Shown here piece after piece: positions 21,116 through 30,797 of a stretch of DNA of 64,000 nt. A program made the position numbers and the translations under genes. Every line of letters starts with the position of its first letter. Position 1 is the stretch's first letter. The notes beneath the pieces are model-generated. The model was not told the origin of the DNA and searched no databases. It saw only the letters and a list, made by a program, of their open reading frames with translations. Origin of the DNA: Lentisphaerae bacterium GWF2_50_93 (GTDB lineage Bacteria; Verrucomicrobiota; Lentisphaeria; Victivallales; GWF2-50-93); assembly GCA_001804815.1 (NCBI GenBank), contig MHBI01000069.1:1-64000 (forward strand). The letters are read 5' to 3'.

Positions 21116-21286
21116 GTGGAGGTATCGTTAACACTTAATAGAGACGGAGTCAGTCTGCGGAAGTGGCAGAATGGCAATTGTATAAGTATTATTCTATCAG
21201 AGAAAATAGGATTGGAAATAATTGACGGTAAAAAGCGTGGAACGCGAGATCATATTCCCTCTGATGTTAAAAAAGAGATTAAGTAA
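21116..21286 (+). CDS. Small hypothetical ORF after the immunity gene (56 aa)
   Basis: A GTG directly abuts the immunity stop (TGA-GTG) and opens a 56-codon frame ending at TAA 21284-21286. The product is basic and polar, with EIIDGKKRGTRDHIPSDV near its end. It is A+T-rich like the toxin tip and could be a relic of a displaced tip or immunity module. No ribosome site beyond the GGAGG inside the ORF supports translation, so it may be only a remnant. I do not recognise a family. Confidence 0.3.
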   Translation: MEVSLTLNRDGVSLRKWQNGNCISIILSEKIGLEIIDGKKRGTRDHIPSDVKKEIK

Positions 21287-21347
21287 AATCAAGTGATGAC
21301 ATGGGCTATTTGAATATGAGATCTGAATTATAAAGGTGAAGTTGTTT

Positions 21348-22049
21348 ATGAAATGGTTATTTATAATGGTGTTGCTGGCTGGCGGATTCCTGGCATATCA
21401 GGCATTTCCTGATGTGTCTGCTCCTCAAGCCCAGGATGCAATAAAAAAGAAGTCTACTAGGCCAATGCTTGAACCCAAGGGTGTTCCTCCTTCAAACCCG
21501 CCGGCTGCAGTAGAAAACCAGCCAAAGACACTGGTTGAGACGCCCTACCTTCTCAAAGAACTGGACAGCAACACCCTGTTCTATAAATACGGCCCAATCG
21601 AAGCCACGCTTAAAAAGGGCAAGGAATACAATGGGCACTGCGTGATTACTGCGGTAACCTTCGTCACGCTTCCGCCTGCTGATGTATTGAACAGCGTTGA
21701 CGAATTCAAGGACTTGGTGCCGGCCCGGAGCCATGCCGTAAGCTTCCTGGATATTGAAAGCTTCAACAAGCTGACCAACAATGGCAAGGGCTGCATGATT
21801 CCCGCACGGGAGAAGGCGACTCCAATATGCGTCCTTGCCGCCAGCGCCAAGGTCATTGACAATATCAAGAGTGGCGGCGAGATAGAGGAGATGGAGCTCA
21901 AGGGATATTACGCCACAGTCACCGGTGCCACGTTCAAGGGAAAGCCAGTAGTCATAGGCAATGCGGCGGATGCGCAGTCGAAAAAGAATTCCAAGCCGGA
22001 GACCCGTCTTATAATTACTGAATTGAACTTGGTTCCAGCCAAGAAATAA
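21348..22049 (+). CDS. Membrane-anchored hypothetical protein
   Basis: From the ATG at 21348 (AAAGG 11 bp upstream; a GTG at 21336 is also open) the product is 233 residues. A single N-terminal membrane anchor (WLFIMVLLAGGFLAYQAF) is followed by a Pro-rich linker (about 35-60) and a globular exported domain of unknown family. A hydrophobic beta segment, HCVITAVTFVTLPPADVL, and two cysteines are visible. Base composition returns to the chromosomal level, so it lies outside the exchanged toxin tip. It precedes the large adhesin gene by 54 bp and may share its transcript. Confidence 0.65.
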   Translation: MKWLFIMVLLAGGFLAYQAFPDVSAPQAQDAIKKKSTRPMLEPKGVPPSNPPAAVENQPKTLVETPYLLKELDSNTLFYKYGPIEATLKKGKEYNGHCVITAVTFVTLPPADVLNSVDEFKDLVPARSHAVSFLDIESFNKLTNNGKGCMIPAREKATPICVLAASAKVIDNIKSGGEIEEMELKGYYATVTGATFKGKPVVIGNAADAQSKKNSKPETRLIITELNLVPAKK

Positions 22050-22103
22050 AGGTGGAGATCGTCATTATGAATTCAACATATGAAATATCAAGGAGAACAT
22101 ACC

Positions 22104-25100
22104 ATGAAAAGACGTAAGCCGGGACTGTTGCGGTTCCTACTGCTTCTGCCGATACTGGCATTATTGCCTGCGACGCTGTCGGCGCAGCAGCCGCTCTGTG
22201 CGAAGGTTAAGATAGAGATCAAGCAGGAGATGACGCTTGAGCGCCAGGCGTTCGAGGCGACGATGACGATCAACAACGCGATCATCGACACCGACCTGAC
22301 GAACGTCAATGTCGTGGTGAACTTCAAGGACAAGAACGGCAATCCTGTGATAGCTACGGCCGATCCCAATAACACCGCCGCCAGCTTCTTCTACAAGGTC
22401 AGCTCCCTGAAGAACATTACCGACGTCGAGGGCACTGGCGTGGTTCCACGTTCCACGACCTCCGAGATCAAATGGCTGATCATACCCGCACCCGGCGCTG
22501 GCGGCGCCAATCCCGCCGGAGTCCAGTATGCAGTAGGCGCGACGCTTACGTACAAGCTCAAGGAAGTTGAGAGCGTCGTCGAAGTCATCCCTGATACCAT
22601 CTATGTGAAGCCCATGCCCGACCTGAAACTCGATTATTTCATCCCCAACCAGGTATATGCCGATGATCCGTTCACAGCCGAAGTAGAACCTGCAGTTCCA
22701 TTCGGTCTAGGCGTGCGCGTGGCGAACATAGGCTACGGCCCGGCAAACAATCTCAAGATCGATTCCGGACAGCCCAAGATAGTGGACAACTCACAGGGGC
22801 TTCTTATCAATTTCAGGATACTCGGCAGCGAAGTGAACGGCCAGGCCAGGACCAGCAGCCTGCTTGCCGACTTCGGCACCATAGCGCCCCAGAAGGCGGG
22901 AGTAGCGCGCTGGGAGATGATAAGCTCGCTTTCCGGCAGGTTCACCGAGTTCTCGGCGTCATTCTCGCATTCGGACGCTTTAGGAGGCATGCTCACCTCC
23001 CTGATAGATTCCGTGAACACCCACCTGCTTGTCCATGATGTTTTGGTCGACGTCGCAGGACGCGACAGCATACGCGACTTCCTGGCGAAGGACGGAGACA
23101 TCTACAAGGTCTATGAATCCGAAATGACCGATACCGTGGTTGCGGATCTTTCCGCCTCGGCGAGCTTCCAGAACGGAGTCCTTAGCCATCCTTTCCATGA
23201 AGGATTCTTCTATATCAAGCTGCCTGATCCAAACAATGGAACTATGAACATATCCTCGGTGATCAAGGCTGGCGGCAAATCCGTCAACAGTTCCAATGTC
23301 TGGCTCTCCAAGACCTGGGACAACAATGGTCTGAAATGGGACCACTTCATCAACATCTTCGGATACGGGCTTGTTGATGATCCGCAAGTAGCGCAGACAT
23401 ACACTTTTGAGTTTTCGCAGGCGGTAGCAGATATTGCCCCCGTCATTGCCGCTATAACCGACAAGGTGGTTTCGGTCAATGAGCAGGTGGGATTCACTGT
23501 CAATGCAAGCGCATCAAACGGTGTTGTCCCCATAATATCAGCGAACCTTATTCCCGGTGGCAGCTCATTCATCGACAACCACAACGGAACCGGAAGCTTT
23601 GCCTGGACACCGACAGGCGCCGGAGTCTTTAACATTACATTCGAGGCGAAGGCAAATAATCTGGTGGCTTCGCGTTCGATGAGGATATCCGTGGTTGATT
23701 CCTCCACCCAGCCGGAACTGCTGTTCACTACCGCTAACCTGGATGTCAACGAAGATGCTGGAACGGTGAAGCTTCCGGTGACCTTGTCCAAGCCTTCCAC
23801 AGAGGCCGTGACAGTATCATATGCTGCGACTGGCGGAACCGCACAGGATGCTCTTGACTACACGATGCCAGCAGGCCAGCTGACGTTTGCGCCTGGCGAA
23901 ATATCCAAGACGATCACACTGATCATAAATGAAGACGACATCGAGGAAGGCGACGAGAACATCCAGATAAGCCTGTCATCTCTGACCAATGCCGCGCTTG
24001 GTGCTGTCAGCGTACTTAACGTGGTCATACACGACAACGACCAGACCGGAAGCCTGCTGGTTGCCGATGGCACTAAGTTGAAGCTTTTCGACAGGAACAA
24101 TGGCACCCTCCTGAAGGAGTTCGTGAATTATCCTGTCCTGGGGAACATCGGTGGTTTCACTTACGGTCTCGACAATAAACTGTACATAGGCGACCGTTCA
24201 TCCGACGCCATCCTGAGGTTTGACACCAAGACCGGAGAGTATGTCGACAACTTCAGCAGCGTACCGGAGATCATGCAGCCCGGAACCATGAGGTTTGGCA
24301 ATGACGGCAATCTCTATGTTACCTGTCAGGGCTCCAACTCAATAATAAAGCTGGATAAGAACACCGGCGCACTTCTCGGTACTGTCACATTGAACAAGAC
24401 GCTCAAGTCGGTTGACGATTTCATATTCCTGATTGACGGTACAATATTAGTCACCAGTAGCGCGGATTTCGCAGTATTCGCGTTCAATCCTCTGACTGGG
24501 GACGAGATTGCCGGCCTTGTCACGATTCCTGAACTCACTTCTCCAGCTTCTCTAATTCTTGATCCTGCCGGCAAACTTTATGTTGCTGACGCCGGCAAGA
24601 AGACTATCTATAAATATGATCTTGATACAAAGGCCGTATTGGCTTCATACAAGGACGAAGCGAAACTTCTGGATCCTGTGTCAATGTCACTTGACCAGAA
24701 CGGCAAGTTGTATGTCAGCGACAGACTGACCGCCGCCATATACCGCCTTGGAGATGACGGCATCTTCTCGATATTCGTGAAAGGCGCGTCTCTGACTAAG
24801 TCCGCAGACATAGCATTTGCAGATCTCAAACCGGCTGTCACAGGCCAGCCCGTGGATGCGATAATCTTTACCAGCGGCAATGCGCGCTTCACTGTACGCG
24901 CCTCCGGTACTGAATCCCTGGCATACCAGTGGCAGCAGGATAATAATGATATTACAGGTGCCACTTCACCGGTTCTGGACATCCAGAATGCCGCTATCGG
25001 CCTAAATGGAAGCAAATATTCATGCATCGTCAGCAACTACAATGGTTCGGTGTGCAGTTCTGAGGCCGTATTGACGGTCAAGGTTCCAATTGATGCCATT

Positions 25101-28100
25101 GCCGACAGCTACCAGATTGACGAGGACAATGTATTGACAACTACAGCCCAGAATGGATTGTTTGTAAATGATGTCGCCGAAGGTGCAGTAGCCGTCCTTG
25201 ATACCGCAGTTCCTGTGGAACAGGGAGTCCTGAATCTTAACCAGGATGGTACGTTCGCTTTCACACCTGCGTTGAATTTCAACGGCAACGTGGCATTCTC
25301 ATATCATCTGACGAAGGACGGAGGCGTTTCCGGATCCGCAGCAGTTACTATTGCTGTCAACGTCGTTGATGATGCGCCCTCAGTATCCAATGCAATCGCG
25401 AATGTCGCTGTTGACGAAGACAGCGCCGCGCAGAATATCGACCTAACCAACGTGTTCACGGACGTGGACAATGATATGGCATTGATAACCAAGAGTGTTA
25501 CTGGCAACACGAATGAAGCTCTCATTGGTGCTGCAATTGCCGAAAATACCCTGACCCTGACTCCAGCAGCCAATGCAAATGGAACCGCTACCATCACCAT
25601 CCGTGGAACATCCAATGGAAAAAATGTAGACACCAGTTTCACTGTTACGGTCAACCCCGTCAACGATGTTCCTGTAGCAGTAGCTGACACAGCGACCACT
25701 GACGAGGATAATGCGGTTACAACAAACGTCCTCGCCAACGACTCAGACATAGACGGTGACACTTTGGGCATCGCTTCAGTAACCCAGGGTGCTCATGGTG
25801 CCGTTATAATAGCCAACGGGCAGATTGTATATTCGCCTGTGCACAATTTCAACGGAACCGATTCCTTCTCGTATACGATCGGCGACGGCAACGGGGGAAC
25901 CGCTGCCACCGAAGTCACAGTCACAGTCAACGCCGTGAACGACATTCCAGTTGCCAATACCCAGAATATCGAGACCAATGAAGATACCGCTGCGGCCATA
26001 GTCCTTGCAGGAACTGATGTCGATGGGAATGCGATCTCCTTCGCCATAGTCACGCAGCCCGCCCACGGTGTCCTGTCTGGTACGGCTCCTAACCTGACAT
26101 ACGTTCCAAATGCCGATTTTAACGGTGTCGACAGCTTCACGTTCAAGGCCAATGACGGCAATGCAGACAGTGCCGTTGCGACCGTTGCAATCACAATAAA
26201 TGCCGTTGATGACGCGCCAGCCGTGGCAAATGCCGTCGCGGATGTGACCGTTGACGAGGATGCGCCTGCTTCCAGCATAAACCTTGCAGATGTTTTCAAG
26301 GACGTTGACAATGACAATGCGCTCATAAGCAAGGGCGTTCATGAGAATACCAATGCCGCTCTGGTGAATGCATCCATTCTAGAGAATACATTGACCCTCG
26401 GCTATGTTCCAAACGCCAGTGGGACTTCAACCATAACAATCCGTGCGACATCCAACGGGAAGACTGTAGACACGAACTTCACGGTGACAGTCAATTCCGT
26501 AAACGATGCACCAGTGGCAAATGCGCAGGCGATAACAGCTGATGAAGATGTCGCAGTAGCCATTATCCTTGCTGGCGGCGATATCGAGGGAGACACACTC
26601 GCCTTCTCCATAGTCACACAGCCTGCACACGGTATCCTGTCCGGGACGGTTCCGAACCTGACCTATACTCCGGACGCCAATTTCAATGGCACTGACAGTT
26701 TCACGTTTAAGGCCAATGATGGAAACCTTGACAGCGCAGCCGCGACGGTAGCAATCACCGTAAATGCTGTTGATGATGCTCCGGTCGTGGCAAATGCCAT
26801 CGCGGATCTTGCCGTCGATGAAGACGCGGCTCCGCAGAACATCGACCTCAGCGCGGTATTCAGCGACATTGACAACGACAATGCGCTCATAGCCAAGAGC
26901 GTGGCTGGAAATACCAATGGTGGCCTCCTGACAGCCGTTGTCTCGGAGAATACTCTTACCCTGTCGCTCGCTGCAAATGCGAATGGAACTTCCACTGTCA
27001 CGGTAAGGGGGACTTCCAACGGCAAGACTGTTGATGCGAGCTTTGCCGTAACTGTCAAACCTGTCAACGACGCTCCTGCAGCGGTAGCGGACACGGCTAC
27101 TTGCGACGAGGACAATGCCATCGCAATCAATGTCCTTGCAAACGATACTGATGTAGACGGAGACACGCTGGTCATTGCTTCAGTGACTCAGGGCGCGCAC
27201 GGTGCAGCTGTGATTACAGGAACCAATATCACCTATACGCCAGCAGCAAATTACTCCGGGCTCGACACGTTCACATATGCCATCGGCGATGGCAAAGGTG
27301 GGACAGCCACCGCAGTCGTCATGGTTGCCGTCAAACCGGTAAACGATGCTCCTGTCGCATATGATGACGCGGCAATTGCCGAGATAAGGGCAAATCCTGA
27401 ATCCATTGTAATCGACAACCTTGCCGGATCCCTTGCCATCAATCCGTCCAATTCCCAGAACAACCGGTTCTCCATTACGACGGACTCCGGACAGGTCATA
27501 GACCTGGACTATCTGTCAAACGAAGGACTTGACTATGAGTATACCGGCACGGCCTCCTTGATGGACGTAAAATCGAAGGGGCAAGGCCGGACTATTGTCA
27601 TAAATGGAACAGACCTTGATCTGACAACCACGCCAAGGTTCACCTTTGAAGGCGTGATGTCAGTCCACATATGGAATGAGAACCAGAAAACAAAGAAGAA
27701 GAAGGGCAGCTGGATGGTTGAATTCAGCGGAACCCAGATATCAATAACTCCGGCTCCGGATGGTGCGTCTGCACTACAGGGACCGTCCGTGGCGATTGAC
27801 GTGCTTTCCAACGATACCGATCTTGAGGGCGACACCCTGTCAGTTGCCAGCGTGACAGAACCGCAGAACGGAACCGTTGTAATAAACGATGATGGCACTG
27901 TCACCTACAAGGCGAACCCCGGCTTTACGGGCTCAGACAGTTTTGAATACACTGTTTCAGACGGCAACGGCGGTACAGATACGGGAACGGTAGCAGTAGG
28001 CGTGATTTCAGAAAACTCCGGAGCAGCAGCAGCTGCATTCGACAGCATTGAAGGTGACCTCAATATTGGCAGTACCTTCACCATGGAGCCAGTTGCCGGG

Positions 28101-28364
28101 AATGCTATTGACATGAAAACCCTTTCCAAGAGGGGTGCCGCCTACCAGTATTCCGGAACTGTTTCAGAACTGAAGATCATGGTCAGGGAGCAGGGAAAAA
28201 CTATTGCCGTGAATGGCATTGAGATTGAGCTGAAGACAGATCTCACTTACGTTTTCACCGGAGACATCCTGGCTGTCCTTGCTAACAGGAATCCCAATGC
28301 GGTCCAGACCAGCTGGTGGATCAACATAAGCGGCCAGAATATTTCAATATCCCTTGCGCCGTAA
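22104..28364 (+). CDS. Large secreted adhesin-like protein (Calx-beta, propeller, cadherin/VCBS-type repeats)
   Basis: The start is the ATG at 22104, with AAGGAG 9 bp upstream; the in-frame ATG at 22080 has no such site. The 2,086-residue product has a signal peptide (1-27). A Calx-beta domain lies at about 533-645 (LDVNEDAGTVKLPVTLS, INEDDIEEGDENI). An NHL/six-bladed propeller-like region (649-905, repeated KLYV/NLYV strands) and an Ig-like domain (909-994) follow. Tandem cadherin/VCBS-type repeats (996-1752) show DEDN, DVDGD and DSFTFKANDG motifs expected to bind calcium. Two related modules of about 110 residues close the protein, near 1766-1882 and 1979-2086. It probably acts in adhesion or as cell-surface structure. 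Confidence 0.8.
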   Translation: MKRRKPGLLRFLLLLPILALLPATLSAQQPLCAKVKIEIKQEMTLERQAFEATMTINNAIIDTDLTNVNVVVNFKDKNGNPVIATADPNNTAASFFYKVSSLKNITDVEGTGVVPRSTTSEIKWLIIPAPGAGGANPAGVQYAVGATLTYKLKEVESVVEVIPDTIYVKPMPDLKLDYFIPNQVYADDPFTAEVEPAVPFGLGVRVANIGYGPANNLKIDSGQPKIVDNSQGLLINFRILGSEVNGQARTSSLLADFGTIAPQKAGVARWEMISSLSGRFTEFSASFSHSDALGGMLTSLIDSVNTHLLVHDVLVDVAGRDSIRDFLAKDGDIYKVYESEMTDTVVADLSASASFQNGVLSHPFHEGFFYIKLPDPNNGTMNISSVIKAGGKSVNSSNVWLSKTWDNNGLKWDHFINIFGYGLVDDPQVAQTYTFEFSQAVADIAPVIAAITDKVVSVNEQVGFTVNASASNGVVPIISANLIPGGSSFIDNHNGTGSFAWTPTGAGVFNITFEAKANNLVASRSMRISVVDSSTQPELLFTTANLDVNEDAGTVKLPVTLSKPSTEAVTVSYAATGGTAQDALDYTMPAGQLTFAPGEISKTITLIINEDDIEEGDENIQISLSSLTNAALGAVSVLNVVIHDNDQTGSLLVADGTKLKLFDRNNGTLLKEFVNYPVLGNIGGFTYGLDNKLYIGDRSSDAILRFDTKTGEYVDNFSSVPEIMQPGTMRFGNDGNLYVTCQGSNSIIKLDKNTGALLGTVTLNKTLKSVDDFIFLIDGTILVTSSADFAVFAFNPLTGDEIAGLVTIPELTSPASLILDPAGKLYVADAGKKTIYKYDLDTKAVLASYKDEAKLLDPVSMSLDQNGKLYVSDRLTAAIYRLGDDGIFSIFVKGASLTKSADIAFADLKPAVTGQPVDAIIFTSGNARFTVRASGTESLAYQWQQDNNDITGATSPVLDIQNAAIGLNGSKYSCIVSNYNGSVCSSEAVLTVKVPIDAIADSYQIDEDNVLTTTAQNGLFVNDVAEGAVAVLDTAVPVEQGVLNLNQDGTFAFTPALNFNGNVAFSYHLTKDGGVSGSAAVTIAVNVVDDAPSVSNAIANVAVDEDSAAQNIDLTNVFTDVDNDMALITKSVTGNTNEALIGAAIAENTLTLTPAANANGTATITIRGTSNGKNVDTSFTVTVNPVNDVPVAVADTATTDEDNAVTTNVLANDSDIDGDTLGIASVTQGAHGAVIIANGQIVYSPVHNFNGTDSFSYTIGDGNGGTAATEVTVTVNAVNDIPVANTQNIETNEDTAAAIVLAGTDVDGNAISFAIVTQPAHGVLSGTAPNLTYVPNADFNGVDSFTFKANDGNADSAVATVAITINAVDDAPAVANAVADVTVDEDAPASSINLADVFKDVDNDNALISKGVHENTNAALVNASILENTLTLGYVPNASGTSTITIRATSNGKTVDTNFTVTVNSVNDAPVANAQAITADEDVAVAIILAGGDIEGDTLAFSIVTQPAHGILSGTVPNLTYTPDANFNGTDSFTFKANDGNLDSAAATVAITVNAVDDAPVVANAIADLAVDEDAAPQNIDLSAVFSDIDNDNALIAKSVAGNTNGGLLTAVVSENTLTLSLAANANGTSTVTVRGTSNGKTVDASFAVTVKPVNDAPAAVADTATCDEDNAIAINVLANDTDVDGDTLVIASVTQGAHGAAVITGTNITYTPAANYSGLDTFTYAIGDGKGGTATAVVMVAVKPVNDAPVAYDDAAIAEIRANPESIVIDNLAGSLAINPSNSQNNRFSITTDSGQVIDLDYLSNEGLDYEYTGTASLMDVKSKGQGRTIVINGTDLDLTTTPRFTFEGVMSVHIWNENQKTKKKKGSWMVEFSGTQISITPAPDGASALQGPSVAIDVLSNDTDLEGDTLSVASVTEPQNGTVVINDDGTVTYKANPGFTGSDSFEYTVSDGNGGTDTGTVAVGVISENSGAAAAAFDSIEGDLNIGSTFTMEPVAGNAIDMKTLSKRGAAYQYSGTVSELKIMVREQGKTIAVNGIEIELKTDLTYVFTGDILAVLANRNPNAVQTSWWINISGQNISISLAP

Positions 28365-28391
28365 TACTTCAGCCAGGGATTCGAGAAGGAA

Positions 28392-29396
28392 TCAGTTTTC
28401 CGGCGGTGAGATTGTGATTACTGCGGGTTCCGCATCGGGGATGCTGACCTTCAATGTCTGATTTCCGGTCTTGGCCGCTGTTTTCATGAATTCCGGAGAC
28501 AGTGTCAGCTTGTATTCCACAAGGGAGTCCTTCTCTGTGCCTGGGCCTATGCTGATCCCCCTTGGGGCATCCCAGGTTATTTTATTGATCATCTCATTGG
28601 TGAGCTTGTCCCCGAGTAGTTTGATGGAGACCTGCTTTTCCACGGCCTGCGCCATGTTCTTCGGCAAAACCAGAGATGAAGGGATTGCAATGAGCTTTCT
28701 GCCGACATCGCCGATGATGAGAATTTCAGGAGCCTTCCAGCCTTCAGGGGCCTTGACCGGAATGCTTATCTTGCATTTCAGCATACCCGGAGTTTCAGTC
28801 CTGATGGAGACTTCCAGGGAATAGGATTTCTGAGACTCCTTCTTCATGACCACCTTTGCCGGATAAGCGCAGTCGACCACTGGTTCGCCGAGTTCAACTT
28901 TGTCGTTCTCCGCCTCAAGCATGAACTTATCCTTGTATTCCCCGCCTTTCTGCAGTACGCCTGCGTAGACCATGCTTTTTGGGCTGATCCCAAGAATCGG
29001 GACGGCGGTGCCTGTAAAGTTTAACGTGGTGATCTTCTGATTGGGATCGTTGGTCTCTATGTATGCGTTCTTGCTGTACGGACCGTAGATTGAGTCGCCC
29101 TTGACCGTTACCGAGAACTTGGTGCTTTCACCAGGATTCAGATCCGCCTTGTCCACCTTGTTCACAGCGCAGCTGCAGTTGTTGCGGATCTTCACAAGCT
29201 TCAGCAGGGAGCCTCCCTTGTTGGTGATGGTGTATACAGCTTCCTTTGGCAGCCTGGCCTCATAGGAACCGAAATCCACCTTGTCTTTGTCCACGGCAAT
29301 CTGCGGAGGCAGGGTGTCGGCGGCACCGGATTTTCCAGCCGAAAACATGATAAAAAAAAGCAATATGGAATATTTAATCTTCACTGCCAGCTCCAT
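28392..29396 (-). CDS. Secreted DUF1573-domain protein
   Basis: This 334-residue protein has a signal peptide (about 1-25) and a DUF1573 Ig-like domain (VDKDKVDFGSYEARL, ITNKGGSLLKLVKIRNNCSC; about 35-130), followed by further beta-sandwich segments. The NNCSC pair is the usual conserved cysteine motif of the family. DUF1573 proteins are exported and their activity is unknown. The ATG at 29396 lies inside the 3' end of the upstream membrane-protein gene (23-bp overlap), so the two are translationally coupled. It faces the adhesin gene tail to tail with 27 bp between them and no obvious terminator hairpin. Confidence 0.75.
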   Translation of the reverse strand: MELAVKIKYSILLFFIMFSAGKSGAADTLPPQIAVDKDKVDFGSYEARLPKEAVYTITNKGGSLLKLVKIRNNCSCAVNKVDKADLNPGESTKFSVTVKGDSIYGPYSKNAYIETNDPNQKITTLNFTGTAVPILGISPKSMVYAGVLQKGGEYKDKFMLEAENDKVELGEPVVDCAYPAKVVMKKESQKSYSLEVSIRTETPGMLKCKISIPVKAPEGWKAPEILIIGDVGRKLIAIPSSLVLPKNMAQAVEKQVSIKLLGDKLTNEMINKITWDAPRGISIGPGTEKDSLVEYKLTLSPEFMKTAAKTGNQTLKVSIPDAEPAVITISPPEN

Positions 29397-29973
29397 TTTG
29401 TACAGGACTGTTGCCGGCCTTGTACATTATCCAGAGCATCCAGCATCCGAACCCGATGGAGCTCCACATGATTATGAATGCAATTATCCTTACTGCAAGC
29501 GCGACGTTGGTGTCGTACTCTATTGAGAGTCCGGGAATACGGTCGAGAAGGTATTCCCAGTCCGTGAACCTGACTTCAGCGGGCTCATCACCGGTTCCGA
29601 GGGTGACCAGCGGCAGGACCTGTGACCGGGTGTCCGCGATATATGTCGCCGCCGCATACATGTTCACCGAGAACCATGCCCCACAGAAGGGTATCGCGAA
29701 ATATTCTCCCTGTTTCAGGAGCGCTATCATGGCGAACACCGGAACAAGATGCTGGAGGATTGTTCCGCCTGCGTAGTGCATCCATTCCCCGAAAAATGAG
29801 AACAGCGGGTGCCCGACTTCATGGATCACCAGATCGAGCGGCGAGAATGGCGTCCAGGAGTCCGGTCTTATGGCAAGACGCATACCAAGGAAGCAGAGCA
29901 GGACTACCAGCAGGGCGCGCCCAATTATCGAACGCCCCTTGCTCCAGTCTCCGATTAGTGCACTGATATCCAT
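29374..29973 (-). CDS. Multi-pass membrane protein with HExxH motif
   Basis: This 199-residue protein has four or five hydrophobic segments. The first loop or second helix carries HEVGH (DLVIHEVGHPLFSFFGEW), the zinc-binding motif of metalloproteases such as the M50 site-2 group. A third ligand may be one of the Asp/Glu residues further on, but the M50 LDG/NPDG motif is not visible. An intramembrane protease is therefore possible but unproven. It is the first gene of a two-gene leftward unit with the DUF1573 gene, suggesting that it processes or positions an exported partner. Confidence 0.6.
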   Translation of the reverse strand: MDISALIGDWSKGRSIIGRALLVVLLCFLGMRLAIRPDSWTPFSPLDLVIHEVGHPLFSFFGEWMHYAGGTILQHLVPVFAMIALLKQGEYFAIPFCGAWFSVNMYAAATYIADTRSQVLPLVTLGTGDEPAEVRFTDWEYLLDRIPGLSIEYDTNVALAVRIIAFIIMWSSIGFGCWMLWIMYKAGNSPVQNGAGSED

Positions 29974-30223
29974 GGACTCTACTATACCTTCATAACTAAA
30001 ATAGAAAATGCACGTGCAGGGTGAAAAGCATATTTATACTTCATAGGACTCGCGATAGCGGAGACATAAAGATCGATGAAAAATGAACCAATAGTTTTTG
30101 ATACCGAACTTCCAGATACCAGCTTTAACTGCTTGTCCTAGGGCTTGCAATAGCCTCTGTGCGGGATATTTTATCCGTATCTTTCAGTTTTTGAAGGGCA
30201 AGCAATAAAAAGGAGCTGCGACC

Positions 30224-30604
30224 GTGAAAAAGATATTGGCGATAATGTTGATTTCTGCATCGTTCATCCTATTATCATTTGCTGAGACCGGAACCCCGAA
30301 GGAGACAACTCCGCCGGCTCCTGGAAAGTCCCCTGAAATAGGCGAGGCCAAGGTGTTGAAGGTGTTTTCGGCGGATATTGATGGTGCTAAATTCCGCGCA
30401 TATCTTGTGAAATGGAAGGACTCGGAAGTCATTATCTCCGATCCGTTCGGAAACAGTGACAGGAAGGAAGGCGACATTATAAAGTTCGCAGTCCAGAGCA
30501 TGGAGATGCCCAACAAGGGCATGGCGATAAGGTTCTCGATCATAGACTTCCCTGGCACCAAAAAGCGCGAATCAAAATCCGCCCAACCGGAAACTGGTAA
30601 ATGA
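30224..30604 (+). CDS. Small secreted hypothetical protein
   Basis: Translation starts at GTG 30224, with AGGAG at 30211-30215. The 126-residue product has a cleavable signal peptide (MKKILAIMLISASFILLSFA) and a Pro-rich linker. A small beta domain follows (VLKVFSADIDGAKFRAYLVKW, EVIISDPFG, GDIIKFAVQSM), resembling an OB-like barrel. The tail is lysine-rich. No family is recognised. The 250 bp upstream hold only a 21-codon ORF without a ribosome site. Confidence 0.6.
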   Translation: MKKILAIMLISASFILLSFAETGTPKETTPPAPGKSPEIGEAKVLKVFSADIDGAKFRAYLVKWKDSEVIISDPFGNSDRKEGDIIKFAVQSMEMPNKGMAIRFSIIDFPGTKKRESKSAQPETGK

Positions 30605-30797
30605 CATACATGCTGAGTGGTTGCCTGTAGAAGACGGATAAATGGGGGCAGGCTTTGCGCGATTGACAAAAGATGAGACAGCTCGTTCCATCTCTCTGCG
30701 GCCCCCACGGCCTGCGGCGGAGGGGTGGAGGATGGAGCTGGACTGTCGGAGCTGATTATACCGAGTAAGGGCAGATAAACAAAGGAATTATTATCAC

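Noticed and set aside
30075..30140. 21-codon ORF in the spacer before the 30224 gene
   Set aside because: No ribosome site and no recognisable feature.
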